Positions 10,263-23,031 of a stretch of DNA of 64,000 nt are shown here, piece after piece. Each line of letters starts with the position of its first letter. Position 1 is the first letter of the stretch. The position numbers and the translations under genes are program-made. The notes under the pieces were generated by a model that saw nothing but the letters and a program-made list of their open reading frames with translations, was not told where the DNA came from and did not search any database. The stretch is from Hymenochaete sp. R1. Taxonomy: Eukaryota; Basidiomycota; Agaricomycetes; Hymenochaetales; Hymenochaetaceae. The stretch lies in the NCBI GenBank assembly GCA_019400425.1, contig JAFREE010000048.1, positions 62,001 through 126,000 on the forward strand, written 5' to 3'.

Positions 10263-12089
10263 CGTTTACAATTTACGGTGCGATACCACCACCAGCCGGA
10301 GCCAGCAGTGTGCGGTAGTACTAGCACTAGCATTAGTACTATGCGCATGTATACATGTATACGAATGTACATGTACAACTTGAAACCATCCGAGAGTATG
10401 TTAGTAACCGAGGTAAAACAAAATACAAATATACAAGAAGATAAATAACATTCAAGAGGATGAGTGCCGGCCCGGCTTGAACTTGAATGAACGTTGGTAT
10501 AAGTATGCATGTATAAGTAACATCGATATCGCCGACTCGGAGTACTTACTTACTCAAGTTGGTGATAATATCAATATCAATGCTTCTCCCATTCTCGTTC
10601 TCGTTCTCGTCCTTGTTCTTATCCAGTACGTCCACCCACCCAACCCTCCAAATCACGCATCACCCAACATCCCAAGACGGGAAAAAAAAGACGGTAAGAG
10701 AGTATTTTCATTATATGGTTTAACTGAGGTATGACCAAAAAAAAACGGGTACCAAGTACTAAGAACTAAATACTAAGTACTGACACTAACGGAGAAACTA
10801 AGAACGGCTAAATGACATACCCAGACCCAGACTCGAAGGTCGGGTCGGGTCGGGTTGGTACATGAATATACACATAGTGAGCAAGGAACGAGAGGTTCAG
10901 AGATCGAAAATCGAAAAATTGAAATGTAAACGAATCTGAAGTAGCAGTAGAAATAGAAGTAGGGTTGAGTATGTATATGAAGGCTTTGTGTGGTGCACGT
11001 GTGGAACTGAAATCGATGTGAATGTGGATGTGGTTGTTGAGTTGATGCGATGTGATGAGATATAGATAGATAGATGATCAAGTGACCGAAAGAGAGAAGA
11101 AAGAGAAAGAAAGAGAGAAGAGAGGATGAGCGGGTAGATTGGATGTTATCGATGTTATCGGGGATGGAGAGGAGATGAGATGGAGGGAATGGGCCGGTCA
11201 AAGGAGTCAACAATAGATACAGGTGGAGAAGATGGCTCAAGCTCGAGAGCTGCGAAGAATTTCGATTGAAAAGGAAGACGATGGGTTATGGAATGATCAT
11301 ATGCATACACGTTGAGAAAAAAAAAGAAACCAGAATGAAATCGAGACGACCCGTTCGCTATTGACAAAGGTCGAACACAAAGAAAAAAGGAGAAAGAAGA
11401 AACGCCCAATACGGAGAGGAGAGAAATGATCATCTGAAAGGAAAATCTCGATCTGGATCTCGGAAAGCGGAAAGCAAAGAAAAAGCGACGACGGAAACCT
11501 TAAGAGAGGTAGAAGAGCGATTGGATGGGAGGGAGATCGGAAGACCAGTCCTAGCATCGCGAAAATGGCCGGAAATGGGTGAGGAGTTTCGGTTGAATAA
11601 ACACGACAGCGACTTTGTCGGCCATTGGGGCAGACAAGAGTCCAGTTCAACGAGGACGTTGGCTATAGTACAAAAAATGACGAAGAAAAGAAATGTCCGA
11701 GAGTTCCTGTTAGAGATAGGAGTCAAGTCCGATCAGCCAATGGATAATCAAAACAAAAGAAGGAGCGCAACTCACCAACAAAGAAAGAAGACAAGAAAAT
11801 GCAGATGCAGAATGGAAAAGAGGAGAATGTACAACACAAACCCAGACAAAGAACGAGGATTCGAAATAAAGAATTGATGATTGGATAAATTGATGCTGGT
11901 TATGTTGAGAAATGTTATGCGGGATGAATGGTCGGATTAATGGTACACAGTATGAAACCAAATGCGAATGCGAGAGGTGCGTGCGTGAGCGATGGGGGTA
12001 GAGGAGATAATATAAGCGGCACCATGACGAAGCAGCGGAGTTACGATGGAGGTGAATCATATGCGGAAGCGGCGGAACTGGAAGAATCT

Positions 12090-14048
12090 CTACCACCCAG
12101 ATGTGTGATATGTATCCGCCCAGCTCCTATTCCTTTCCAGTCGCCTTTTCTTATCTTCGTCATCTGCCTGCGTTGCGGTCGGATTTCCATTCGGTTTAAT
12201 TCCGTTGCTCGCGTTCGACTTCATTCCGTTCCCATTCGCCGCATTTGCAGGTACGATAGTGGCGGTAGCTGTCCTCCTGCTGACTCCGTTCCCAACGGGT
12301 CTCAGGCGGCTCACCTGCCTCTCCCATAGCAGATTCCTCCTCAAGCTCTCAGAGAGCTCGTGAGTAAGCATAGTCCGTCGAGTCGTTCGGGGTGTCGATG
12401 GCGGTTGTGGAGCCGGGAGGTTATACGGATAAGCAACCGTAATCGGCTCTGTAGCGATGCGAGATAAACCGTATGGGGCGTTCACTTGCGTTTGATGTGG
12501 CTGCTGCTGCGGTTGTTTCGTTACTGGATTTGCAGAGACGGTACGCCTGCCGTTCTGTTGATGCAGCATCGCGAGTCGTTTTTGCGCAACGCTTTCCGAA
12601 ACGTGAAGCTTATTATCTTCTTCATCTTCCGACTCACTGACTTCGACGTCCTCTGGCCTGCCTTTCAACCTCAAAGGTGACCGTTGCCTCCCATTCTCGC
12701 TTTTCTCATCCGACATGGTGGAGGTGTTGACACTGCTTGCTACGACATTCGCTTCCACCGGCCCAGCCATCGCGCTCTTCGTCTGCTGTAGCATAGTTAA
12801 CTTCGATGGTTGAGAAGGAGACGGTCGCGGTCCTGCTGCGTGCGCCAAGATATCTTGGGTAGACCTGGTATGTCTGTAAGGGTGGTCGGATGGGAAGAGG
12901 GAAGGATCAGGGTGAAAGATCATAGAGAGCAGGCCGGGCTGCGTGCGACATCGGTTGAGGTCTGAATAGGATCGCCTATCTACCTTTGCGAACATAGAAC
13001 GTTCGCGCGCAGCAGCAGCGGCTGCAACAGCGATCATACGATCTGCTTCCGAATCGATCTGATTTGGCTTTTCGCTTTGCCCGTTTGAAGCACTAGCGTC
13101 GTCTGTTCCATCATCAGTCCAGTCAGTGTCGGTAGATTCATCGGAGTATCCGGTGTCAAAAGCACGTTTGGTTGTCGAAGCAGGAACGACGGGTTGCTGA
13201 GTAACTGGCCCCTGACCATTGAGTTTTGCGCCTTTGACGGAGCCATTGCTTTTATGACTCCTTTGTGAGGAGGACGATCTACGAGCCGATGGCATCCGAC
13301 CATTGCAATTCGTAGTCGTCGCCGTCGCCGCAGGCACCACTGACGCCTTCTCCTGCTTCGCCAAGTGTCGATGAGGTGATGACACAGAAGCTGGCGTAGG
13401 GAGCGCGCTCACATCTTTCGAAATCGATTTCTCGATCACCTTTTCCTTCTTGGCACCCGCGCTCCTTGTCGACTTTGGCTTTGCCGAGGGCCCATACAGA
13501 CTTGCTGCAAAGTTACCACCTAGAAGAGAACCCGGAGCAGCACCGGCTGCGCGTCCCCCGAGTTTACTGCGCTGAATAGTACCTCCCGTGAGGCCGTTAG
13601 GCCCGTACTGAAGGCGGTGCACGCGACTGGTCGACTGAGTGCGCTTCATCTGCGCGAGGCCGAAACCACGCTTCGACTGCGTGTTGTTCGAGTTTGTATC
13701 GCCGCTGAGGTCGACGTTGTCGTTGATGAGTTCGACGACATTGCCATTCGCGGGTCCGTTGGTGCCATTGAGAAGAATGTTATTCGAGTTGATCTTGCTC
13801 TTGGACTTTGAAGAACCTCTTCGGGTGCCACGCTTAGTTGGGTGTACTCGGGATCGGGAGTTCGAGTCATTACTACTTCTCGAGCGCGTTGTGCTGGTCC
13901 TAGAGGAGACACTGGCTGGGATGTTGTGAGTCGTTTGGCCATTCGGATGGGTGGGATGCGGGTGGCCAAGAGAGGAGGGGTTTGGTGGGGAAGATAGGAC
14001 GCCGGGAGCCACACAAGCGGTGGCTGCGGGTTGAGCCAGGTATATCAT
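12090..14048 (-). CDS. DUF3295 / Mks1-like regulatory protein
   Basis: An uninterrupted frame of 652 residues, Ser/Thr/Asn/Ala-rich and mostly disordered. The C-terminal half carries blocks I associate with fungal DUF3295 proteins, the group that includes AreA-GATA-like and Mks1-type nutrient regulators: DTDWTDDGTDDASAS (acidic), MFAKVDRRSYSDLNR, QPGLLSMIFHPDPSLFPSDH, and RTMLTHELSESLRRNLLWER. It ends RNRSWADTYHTSGW. The ATG at 14048 is not certain: the frame stays open without ATG up to about 14178, and a good acceptor (CCCTCAG) would start an exon at 14165. An upstream exon is therefore possible. I could not find the N-terminal GATA-like domain usual in the family. It is divergent from the Sfp1-like gene across 5 kb. 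Family call is moderate; the function is inferred. Confidence 0.65.
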   Translation of the reverse strand: MIYLAQPAATACVAPGVLSSPPNPSSLGHPHPTHPNGQTTHNIPASVSSRTSTTRSRSSNDSNSRSRVHPTKRGTRRGSSKSKSKINSNNILLNGTNGPANGNVVELINDNVDLSGDTNSNNTQSKRGFGLAQMKRTQSTSRVHRLQYGPNGLTGGTIQRSKLGGRAAGAAPGSLLGGNFAASLYGPSAKPKSTRSAGAKKEKVIEKSISKDVSALPTPASVSSPHRHLAKQEKASVVPAATATTTNCNGRMPSARRSSSSQRSHKSNGSVKGAKLNGQGPVTQQPVVPASTTKRAFDTGYSDESTDTDWTDDGTDDASASNGQSEKPNQIDSEADRMIAVAAAAAARERSMFAKVDRRSYSDLNRCRTQPGLLSMIFHPDPSLFPSDHPYRHTRSTQDILAHAAGPRPSPSQPSKLTMLQQTKSAMAGPVEANVVASSVNTSTMSDEKSENGRQRSPLRLKGRPEDVEVSESEDEEDNKLHVSESVAQKRLAMLHQQNGRRTVSANPVTKQPQQQPHQTQVNAPYGLSRIATEPITVAYPYNLPAPQPPSTPRTTRRTMLTHELSESLRRNLLWERQVSRLRPVGNGVSRRTATATIVPANAANGNGMKSNASNGIKPNGNPTATQADDEDKKRRLERNRSWADTYHTSGW

Positions 14049-16270
14049 GGGAGGAATGGCGTCGAGGACAGGAGCGCCGCTCGTCGTCGTGGCTGTCGAG
14101 AGTGAAGGAGAAGAAGAGGAAGGGGGGTATGAGATGGAGAGGGTAGACGAGATGAGAGCAAGAGGCTGAGGGTGGGATTAGGTGTAAAGAGGAGGGGGAA
14201 GTGGAAGTGAGCGAACGCAGGTCTTTAGGCTTGCAATCTCACGTGCAATGTGAAGTGTGAGAGCCGACTACCGGATTTAGGGGTCTAGAACCTGTGAGGG
14301 ACTTGGCCGGAGTCTTTCCGAGCCGAGAACTTTCCTGCAGCCGAGTCCGAAGCCGCCAATGAAAAGCCGTCGTTGAAATTCGCCGTCCCTGGCTCTGGCT
14401 TCCTATTCGCTGCGCTGAATTTGTATTTCCGTCGCTTTTATTCTTTTCTTTTTCACCTTCACTACACAATCACAATATCATTTTACATGTATATTTTATT
14501 CCATTTTATTTTCTAAACAGTGACAACAGGCTGCTTACGTCATACGCTTCTCTCCATACTCTAGTAAACGGAGTCAAGATAAGCACAGGCGGCATATGAT
14601 AATCATAATATTAATGATATGCTTCCGTCAAGTCGTCTGCAACAACACACCAAGCACAACAACTTCTTCGATCTCCTTCGGCCGTGCTTTGCGCATCCTC
14701 CGCGCATCTCTCGAGAACACGCCACGCTTTGATACATTGCATATTGCTGGTCTCCTCTCCTCCCCCTTCCCCACATCTACCATGTCCTCATCATGCATCA
14801 GAGCCAGCTCCTCTTCCGTCTATGGACGGCACGCCCAGGGCTGCCATCGACGATCTGTTCACGGGGTCGTCCCAACCCCCGCGGAGCTCGAGGGTCAACT
14901 CACACTCTTCCTCTCGCCCTGTGTCTTTTCCTTCCCGACCGACCAAACCATCTAATGACCTATCTATCTCTATCTAACTAGTACTAGTATTCCAACACAA
15001 TTAACTAGTACTCCGAGTCCTCGTCTCCCCATCTTCGGCTTTCTCTCACATTCATTCATCTTCCTCGGCGCAGACACTCTGAGAGAGCACCAGTACTGTC
15101 TCTTCGCCACTCACGACCACGGCCACGGCCACGCCCCCTTACCCGCTCTCACGCTAAAACTTCTAACCTAAACGTCTTAAACCCCGCATCCGCATAAAGA
15201 CACAAGATACAAGATACAAATCAACGCATGCATGCATACAGTCCTAGTCAATTGCTGCTCTTATCGCCCTACCCCTTGATGTCGATGTCACCCTATCGAT
15301 CCCCCCACTGGCACCCCTTCTGGTTTAGTCTCTCCCAAAGCCTCTTTCGTACACAACACAGTCCACCCCCGCCCCTGGCAACCTACCCTACCCTCCATTC
15401 CTCTTAGACTGCAGACGGGACAGGTCTGACAGCGACACACACATACAAAAAACACGAGTTTTGTTTTGATTATTATCAATATCCCGTGAAATGAATGAAT
15501 TGGAATTGGAATTCAGAAAATCAAAAACCAAAAGACAATACGAAAATACGAAAACTGAAAGATGTGATGGCTGGCAATTAATGGCAATGGCATGTATGCC
15601 AGTGTTCACTCAGGAGGCAGGAGGCAGAAGGTAGGCCTCGTGTCGCGCTTACCCGGGCCCGGAAACTTGAATGGCGCCATATACCTGCAATACCTGCAAG
15701 ACCCCGCTTGCATATGCATGCATGGTTTCAAGACTCAGGAGGCCAGGAGGCAGGGAGGAGAGCCGTCCCCGCCCCGTGAACCCGTCCCGTGAACAACGAC
15801 CCAAACAAAACAGAATGAAAACGAAAACCGAGTCGATGTCAATGAGCCCCTCTCTCTCGCCTCGTCGAGTTCGTTGCCGTGGACCGGGCCGGGCCGGATA
15901 ACAACCAACAGACCACCGTGACCCTTCCTCTAACTCTAACTCTCACTAGTACTCTCACCGGCGCTTTCCCTACTCACTTACTCGCAACTCGCTCACATGT
16001 ACATGTACAAAGCTGAGGTCAAACGTTCATTATGATGATGATTACGACTACTACGAACGCGAACGCGAACGTCCGAGTCATCTCCATCTCCCATCTCCCA
16101 ACTCACCAGTCTCCCGCGTCCACGTTCCACGTCCACGTTCCCGGAGCTCCCTCAGGCTACTAGTATCTTCCCATTAAAATCGGAAATCGACGAAATTGGA
16201 AATTGAACGTCCGCTGTCCGCTGACGTTGGTGTTGGTGTTAATGTCTTACTCATACTCATGCATACGCAA

Positions 16271-16281
16271 CCCCCCCCCCC
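16271..16281. repeat. C11 homopolymer
   Basis: Eleven consecutive C followed by GCGC, within non-coding DNA. No other feature is visible at this site. Confidence 0.85.
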
Positions 16282-16740
16282 GCGCAACTTGTGACTCATC
16301 CCATCGACTCATCGATACGCCACCAGCCACCAGCCACCAGACACCAGCCACCAGTCACTCTTGGGATATGGGATATACACGAAGATACCAAAAAAGAAAT
16401 ACTTAACCCAAAGTAAGTGACTGGTACTTGGTACAAGCACCGCCGCCTCCGTGCATGCGCACTGGCATACGTGGCCCCCTCTCGCTCGTTCCGTTTCCGT
16501 TTCCGTTCCCGTGTCCGCTCAGGCTCAGGCTGCCGCAGCCGCAGCGTAAGCATAAGCATTCACCCAACCATTCACCCAACCATGCATACACATATACTCC
16601 ATACCACTGGCACACCACTGGCATTACCCAACCATACACTCGTCACTGTCACTCAGGCTGAGGCTGCCAGCCAGTGCTACCGAATAACTACACTACCAGT
16701 ACCAGTGAACAAAAAAAAACCGCCCCGCCCCGGGGTTCCC

Positions 16741-16850
16741 GTATTCTATTAGTACCTGTACCTGTATCAGTATTAGTACCTGTATTAGTATTAGTATTAG
16801 TATCGGTATCGGTATCGGTAGTGGTATCGGTATTGGTTTTGGTATTCCCA
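16741..16850. repeat. Degenerate tandem repeat (GTATTA / GTACCT / GTATCG units)
   Basis: About 110 bases are made of hexamer-like units GTATTA, GTACCT and GTATCG in runs, ending in GGTATTGG. It is non-coding simple sequence upstream of the Sfp1-like gene. Confidence 0.8.
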
Positions 16851-17820
16851 GCCCGCTTACAGATACAGCACCACTGACAGTACCAGAATCCCCCTCCTCA
16901 TCTCTCACCCCTCGTCTCTCATCTCATCTTTCATCCGTCCTTTCGTTCCAATTTCACCATGACCTCCAGCCACACCGTTGACCTTAAGCTTCGCTTCCGC
17001 TTCCGGTCGGTCGGTCGGTCCTTCCACTTCCTTCCGAGCCAGCGATCCGAGATTACTAGTCCGGCCCTAGCTGGCTGGTTAAGCTGGTTAGCTCGGCCAG
17101 GAGCCAGGGACTGCGTTGATCCGCCCTTTCCGAGTCGGTTTCTTTTGGGCTGGCCCTCCTGTTTCCTGTATGACGGGATTCTCGGAATTCGTTATTATCT
17201 TCAAGTTGCCTTGCTACACTTCCTGCCTTTAAATGGCTGGATGGCTGGACGGCTGGACGGCTAGGCTGGGACGCTTACGAAAGAGATAGACTCACGGAAA
17301 CGTTTCTACTCGTATGCATTACATTACCCATTACCAACGAGCTCGATGACCTCAACCTGACTCACGGGGACGGCAGTATACTAGTACTAGTACTGACGGC
17401 GTTTGGTTTCGTTAGTGGGTCATCGAATGCCGTACACAGCGTACAAGCTCGTACAGCGTACAGCGTGTTCCCGACCCGACGGCCCACGAGCACTCGCTAC
17501 TCGCTTTGAAGTCCGAGTCCGAGTCTGAGGGGCGGGGAGGGTCTGGTCCGTTGCCTTGCTTCCTACATGCATGCATTAACGTTGATATTGCATAGTACTA
17601 TAGCGCGACGGACCCGGACCATGCGTCCCCGCCTCCAGCCCGCTCGGACCATACATGAGAAAGCGGCGCAAAATGTACAATAAATGTTGCACCACTCGTT
17701 GAATGTTTCTCCGGTGAAGCACCAGGAGCACTAGTACTGGCAGGACTTATGGACTAATGCCACCGTACCGTACTGTACTGTACTGTCTTATCACGCGTTT
17801 ACGACGAGCGGGCCTTCCAG

Positions 17821-17846
17821 TTGGAGTTGGAGTTGGAGTTGGAGTT
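17821..17846. repeat. (TTGGAG)n hexamer repeat
   Basis: Four full units of TTGGAG plus a partial one in non-coding DNA. Confidence 0.9.
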
Positions 17847-19167
17847 GCACTCGGTTTCCGAAATGCTCGGTGCTAAGTTACGAATGACGAATGGGTGTAT
17901 GGGCGGAGTCTCGAAGGACGGAGTGAGGGCTTCGAGATGGATGGGGGAAGCCCTGAAGCCTGTCGACGATTGTCATGGCGCAGCTTCGAATGTGGTATCG
18001 CAGAGGGTCGCTGCACGGGGGATGCAACGGGGGATGAAGAACCGAGCCGAGCCTGAGGTGTGTGGTATCAAAGCAACAAGATCGAAACAGTGTACAGTAC
18101 AGAATTGAATTGTGTGCTTGCTGCGTACAATGTTGTGTGTTTTCTGTTTGATGCATAGTACCAGTAAGACGTATGCATCGTATTTGTAGTTGGCCACGAC
18201 GAGAAGGGAGCAAAAGAGACTCTTTGCGCAACCCAATGACATAAGTGAGAGTATTACATAATGAACGCGACAAGGGGTGTTTTATTCGATAATGATTGAA
18301 TAATATTAATGATGATTTCCCATCAGAAACGGGAGAGTGTTCGTATAGAAAAGCCCCCGGGTGAGGAGAGCAGCAGTGGCCGTCGGGTCTGTCCGCGTCT
18401 CTCGATCCACCTGCGCCTTCTCTTCCCCCCCTTCCCCATCCCCATCATCATCCTCGCCCTCATCTTTACTTCCTCTCCTCCTCCTCCCATCCTCCAGCTA
18501 TAACCCCCTTCTAATTCCAACATAGACAAGACATAAGCCAGCCCCCGCCTACAGTCCACAGACCACACAACACGCGATCATTCCTACAAAACAGAGATCC
18601 CATTCACTTGGTCCATCTCTCGATCCCTCCTCCTTCTCTTGTGTTTCCCCGCCCGTCACTCGTCGACACACACACCGGAGATCCTCCCTCGCGTGTCACC
18701 CGACCCGACAGACAACATCGACATCCTTACGCTTCTTTCGTGCTTAACACGCTCTTACTCTTACACCGCGTTGTCGTCTTTGCCGTTACCCGTTACTTGA
18801 TCCGTTTCTTGTGTTTTGTTTGTTGCACTGGCTTTGTCTGCACCGCATACGCGCATCGAACGCGTCTGATCACCCTCTCTCGCGATCTTTGCTTTCCCCC
18901 CGTCTGCATCCCACTCATTCCCTTGTCGCTCATTGAGCATACATCCCCCGCACACAGCCTATTTGCACCTTTAATCTCCTGCATACACCAACTTTTTAAG
19001 CTTCCCTCTCCTCTCTCTTCCCATTGACCTACCCCGAGTTCACACCTCCTCAATAATCACTTCGCGACTTCCAAAACAACCTCGTATCCTTTCCTACCTA
19101 CCATTTCTTAATCCCTTAATCACTTTCGTCCAATCGGTCACTCGCCTTTCACAAAACAGATACAGTC

Positions 19168-22100
19168 ATGTCTGCATCCGTGAACGTCCACCACCACAGA
19201 CGTAACTCTTCTCTCATCTCCCTCTCGCACGGCCCTTTCTCTGGCTGCAGCTGGTCCGACGGTTTCGAGTAAGTGCATTTCGAGCATACTCCTCCAAGGA
19301 CATTATTACTTATCGCGTTCTACTTAATCTGCGTCTAAATGATAAGATTCAGCACTCGCTCTCCTCTGACTTCTGCTGTTCACTTGGACCTTGAGCTCGG
19401 CTCTCCGACTCAGGTCAACGCGCCTCCGACACCGTTCAACCCTGCATACACTTCGTTCGCTATCGCAACTACGCCTTCCATGGTTGCTATGAACCTATGT
19501 TCGCCGCCCTCAGTCGCACCTCGGACAATGAATCTGAACAGCGACGAAGATTTCGAGAAGGATTATGTGAGTAGCTCCCCATTCCCATTCATTCATTCTT
19601 GACTCGTTCCACTTTTTTTCTTGTTTCCTCTGTTGTTAAATTGCCGGAGATATGCTCCATCGAGCGTTCGACATTTCTTGAGAAAACTTTCCTCCCCCCA
19701 ATCCGTCCGTCCCACCTCATCTCCGTGTTTGAGCCGAGGGATGACAGTGGCTCACTCACTCTCGGCGTGTGGGTCAGAGTCAGAGACAGAGATCAGACTT
19801 TTGAGTTTGATGCGCAGTACCCAGTACTGTAGGTGAGGGAGGTTGAGCGGACCCAATGGCGTTTGTGTTGATTGCGGCGTCTTCCTCTCGCGATCGCCGG
19901 GGCGCTCTCGGTCTTCCCGCGCATACGTCTCCTGTGTATCCCGCGGGCCCCGTGTACGCCATCTCGCTATTCTCATTCTTCCCCCACGGATCTCTGCAGG
20001 AGAGGACAGGAGAGGAGTCATGGAATCTCCCCTTCCCCAATTCGCGCGTTCCCATTCATTCAGTCGAAACTGAAACTCCCGATGCCCCCTCCCTTCCCAC
20101 CCTCTCGCGTTTCTCGGCGTTCCTGCAAGGAGTCGAAACGAACAGACGCATTTGGGTATGCCCGTAGTGGTTCCTCGTGGGTCGCTGTTCCTCCGCCTCC
20201 GAGCTAATCCAATCCCTTCTTCCCCTCCGTTCCCCTCATCTGCTTCCGAAGCTTAATTCATTCCGGCTTCTGGACTTTCTGGATCCGGAACGGAGTACCC
20301 GTTTCGTCGTTCCCCTTCATTTTCAAATTTTATTGGGACAACCCATTTTGCCGTTTTCGTTTTCGTTCCTTGTCTACACAGTGTCCCTTCACTTCGCTGT
20401 GTTCGGTCATGCCATGGCCTCTCGCCTCTCTTGCCCTTTGCTTCGCTTTCACTCCGCTCCGTTGGAGCTCTAATAGGTGGTACTTGATGCTTGATGGCGT
20501 TTCCCCCGGTACTATCTTTCAAGCGAATAGCGAGGGTCCTCATCTCATACATCAATGTTTGGATGATATCTTCTCTGTGATGAAGGGACGTCCGGGGGAT
20601 GTTTGATGAGATGTCGTCGCATTCATCGCTCACACCCCAATGAATCCGTTCGTCCGTCTTGTTAGGGTTTCGGAACTCGGCATTTGCTTGGACAACAGGC
20701 GAACGCGAACACTTTCACATGCCCTTTGATTTTTGCTTGGCTATGTTTGGAGTGGCCTTTCCCTTTTTTCTCCGGAAGGCTTCCATTTTGATTGCTGCTG
20801 ATCGACGGGCGGTCCTTTTATTTGGGTCGTCTCGGGGTTCCTCATGTGGGAAGTGTGGGAACCTTCTCGAGAGACTCGACTTTAGTGGCGCCGATTCGTT
20901 CGCAGATTTACGATTTAGAGAAAGACGGATCCTATTTTCGTTCTTATTATCCTTTTAAACTTTTCTTTTCTTTTTTTTTTGATTTTGAATTACCTTTTTC
21001 GCGATGAATTTTTTATTCTGATAAACTTCTTTTTGTGCTTTTTTCTAGTGCTCGAATTTCGCATGTTGCAACATCGTGCTCCCTGACATGCACGCGCTCA
21101 TGGCCCATTTTGAGGAAGTCCACTTCCAGAATCAACCCCTGGCTCAAAATAGCTTTGCATGCGCGCAAGCGCCGAAGTTCCCTCCAAACACCGACATTCC
21201 GGTCAAGCCGCCCGTCTTGAATGTTGATACTACGAATGCAGGTCTCATGGGTGCGAACTTCACGATGAATGCCCAGGGAAACATGATGAACATCAACATG
21301 GATATCGATGCGGAGACCAGCGCTATGTTCAGCGGAGATGGCGTGGCCTTCGCGCATACAGACGCGCCCTCGCCGTACTCCTCAGTCGGACCCGAGACAC
21401 CTCCCCCACCTCAATCGCAGCCGTTCGAATCTATGACGGCATACAAGTCTGTCTCCGATTCCGCCAACAATTCGCCGAATCCGGGCTTGAGCGCAAGCCA
21501 TATCCCTTCTTCGTTGGCACCCTACCCACACGTGGTCGGTGGTGTTGCGTGCAGGTCGTCGGCACCGACATCGCCCTTCCCCCGTGCATCCCCTTTCTCG
21601 TTCTCGCATATGCAGCCGCATGGCGTCTCTCACTCCCCGTACGCTTCTTCGCCTCTGTCGACGGGCTCCCCAGGCTCGTATACACCACCCGAGGACGAGA
21701 GCTCCAGCTCCAGCTCCGGCTCCACCGTCGCTTCGAGCCTCAGCGTTCCGTCTTTGTCAAATGGCACCGTTGCCGCTGCTGTGTCCACCACGAACGTCGG
21801 CAACGCGCACGCGCACGCGCAGGCACCTGCTGACATTCTAATGCATTTCGATCCTCTCGACGACCTCGAGGACGTCCCCACTCCACTCGACAGCACCCCT
21901 CCCTCCCCCCTCAGCGCGCCCACGCGCGTCCGGCCCGTCCTCCGACACGCCGGACTGAACCAGCAAGCGTCGAACTGCCCCTCGATCGGTCTCCCGCCCT
22001 CGCTTTTCTCCACGTACGACTTCCGTGGGAGCGATGATGGGCAGCAGGCGGACTGGGAGCTGGACGAGGAGGAGTTGGAGAGGCGCGAGAAGGAGCGGGA

Positions 22101-23031
22101 GGCGAGGGAGAAGGAGGAGAGGAGGAAGGCGGAGCGGAGGGAGCGGGATCGGGAGAGGCGAGAGAGGCAGCGCGCGGCGGAGAGGGAGAGGCTGGCGGCG
22201 CTTGCGGCTGCGTCTGGGTCTGCCGACGCGGGTGGCCAGCAAGCCAACAGGGGTGCCAGCGAGGCCGTGGGTGGGACTGGCGGTGTTGTAAGAAGGGAGC
22301 GGGAGAAAGCGAGGAAGAGCAGCGCGGTAGGAATGGGCGTGGGTCTCAGCCTCAGCGTCGGATCCAAGAGCGTCCCCGTCTCTCCAATGAGCGCCTCCTT
22401 CAGCAACGCAGATCGACGCGGCTCCGGGTCCGGGTCCGGGTCCTCTTCGGACGAGTCCTCCGCCTCCGCGCCCCCGTCCGACTCAGACAAGCCCGAGTCC
22501 CCCTCGATCGAAAAGCTGAGGGAACGCGGGGGCGAGCGCGGGGCGATGGCGAAGCGCGGTGTGCGCGAGAAGGCGTACAAGTGCATGAAGCCGGGTTGCA
22601 CGAAGAGCTACCTCAACCCGAACGGGTTGAAGTACCACAACGCGAAGGGAACGTGCACGTTCGCGGAGAAGTCGCCTTCCGAGGATTCCTCTGCTGCCGC
22701 TGCAGGTGCCGGTCTACAGAACGGCGTCCTCGTCGCAGCTACAACGACAACAGCTGACGTGCACGGAGTGCCGGCCGCTGCAACATCCCAGCAGCCCACC
22801 CTCCCGCTCGTCTCTGATTCGTCCATGAATACGAGCGCGATCGCTCAGTTGGCTCCGCACCTACCGAGATTCGGCCCTCAAGTCCCTCAGCCACAGCCAC
22901 AGCCACAACAGGCTTTCGTGCCCATCATGGCCGCGTCAATGCCAGTGCCAGTCGTCCCTATCGCCCCTACAGTGCCGGTGCCTACACAGGTCGTGACTTC
23001 TGGCGCTGGCGTACCAGCTCAGACTGTATGA
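19168..23031 (+). CDS. Sfp1-like C2H2 zinc-finger transcription factor
   Basis: A 767-residue nuclear regulator. Exons: 19168-19268, 19347-19566 and 21049-23031; an alternative acceptor at 19352/53 would drop two codons. The first finger is formed just after the second splice: CSNFACCNIVLPDMHALMAH followed by FEEVH. The second lies near the C-terminal third: YKCMKPGCTKSYLNPNGLKY then HNAKGTC. This widely spaced pair, with the wording NGLKYH, is the Sfp1 arrangement; in yeast Sfp1 drives ribosomal genes under TOR control. Between the fingers are Ser/Pro-rich stretches and a highly charged EREAREKEERRKAERRERD coiled-coil segment (about residues 440-480). The C-terminus is Pro/Val/Gln-rich. The second intron, 19567-21048, is 1482 bases, about 25 times the usual size here. 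A long pyrimidine-rich leader precedes the ATG. Target genes are inferred, not seen. Confidence 0.85.

Larger units (their letters stand above)
8496..12089. other. Long intergenic region with simple repeats
   Basis: No gene is supported across 3.6 kb. It holds a T11-G13 run (8634-8657), runs of TAC/TACTAG-like triplets (about 9328-9410), CCAATACTA and AACAAT repeats (10190-10262), alternating ATGTAC/ATGTAT (10345-10378), and long purine-rich stretches (11060-11140, 11380-11520). The right half lies downstream of the minus-strand regulator that ends at 12090, so part of it is probably that gene's 3' untranslated region. One near-palindromic ACTAGTACTGG copy sits at 9344-9354. Confidence 0.6.
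14049..19167. promoter_or_regulatory. 5.1 kb divergent intergenic region between two regulators
   Basis: No gene is supported. The left part would be the promoter and leader of the DUF3295-like gene, and the right part (about 18.4-19.17 kb, CT-rich) looks like the long leader and promoter of the Sfp1-like gene. The middle is built from short recurring words: ACTAGTACT (14977, 15004, 15945, 17380, 17729), ATGCATGC (15226, 15712, 17568), ACATGTACATGTAC (about 15995), CACTGGCA (16603-16622), and TTAGTACCTG / GTATCG tandem units (16741-16850). Small open frames such as those at 14596-14955 have no recognisable content. Confidence 0.5.

Noticed and set aside
14596..14955. 119-residue plus-strand frame in the divergent region
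   Set aside because: No motif, no splice logic, composition like the surrounding non-coding DNA.
21630..22601. 323-residue minus-strand frame
   Set aside because: Exact antisense shadow of the Sfp1-like coding exon. It is a GC-rich frame mirrored from Ser/Arg codons.
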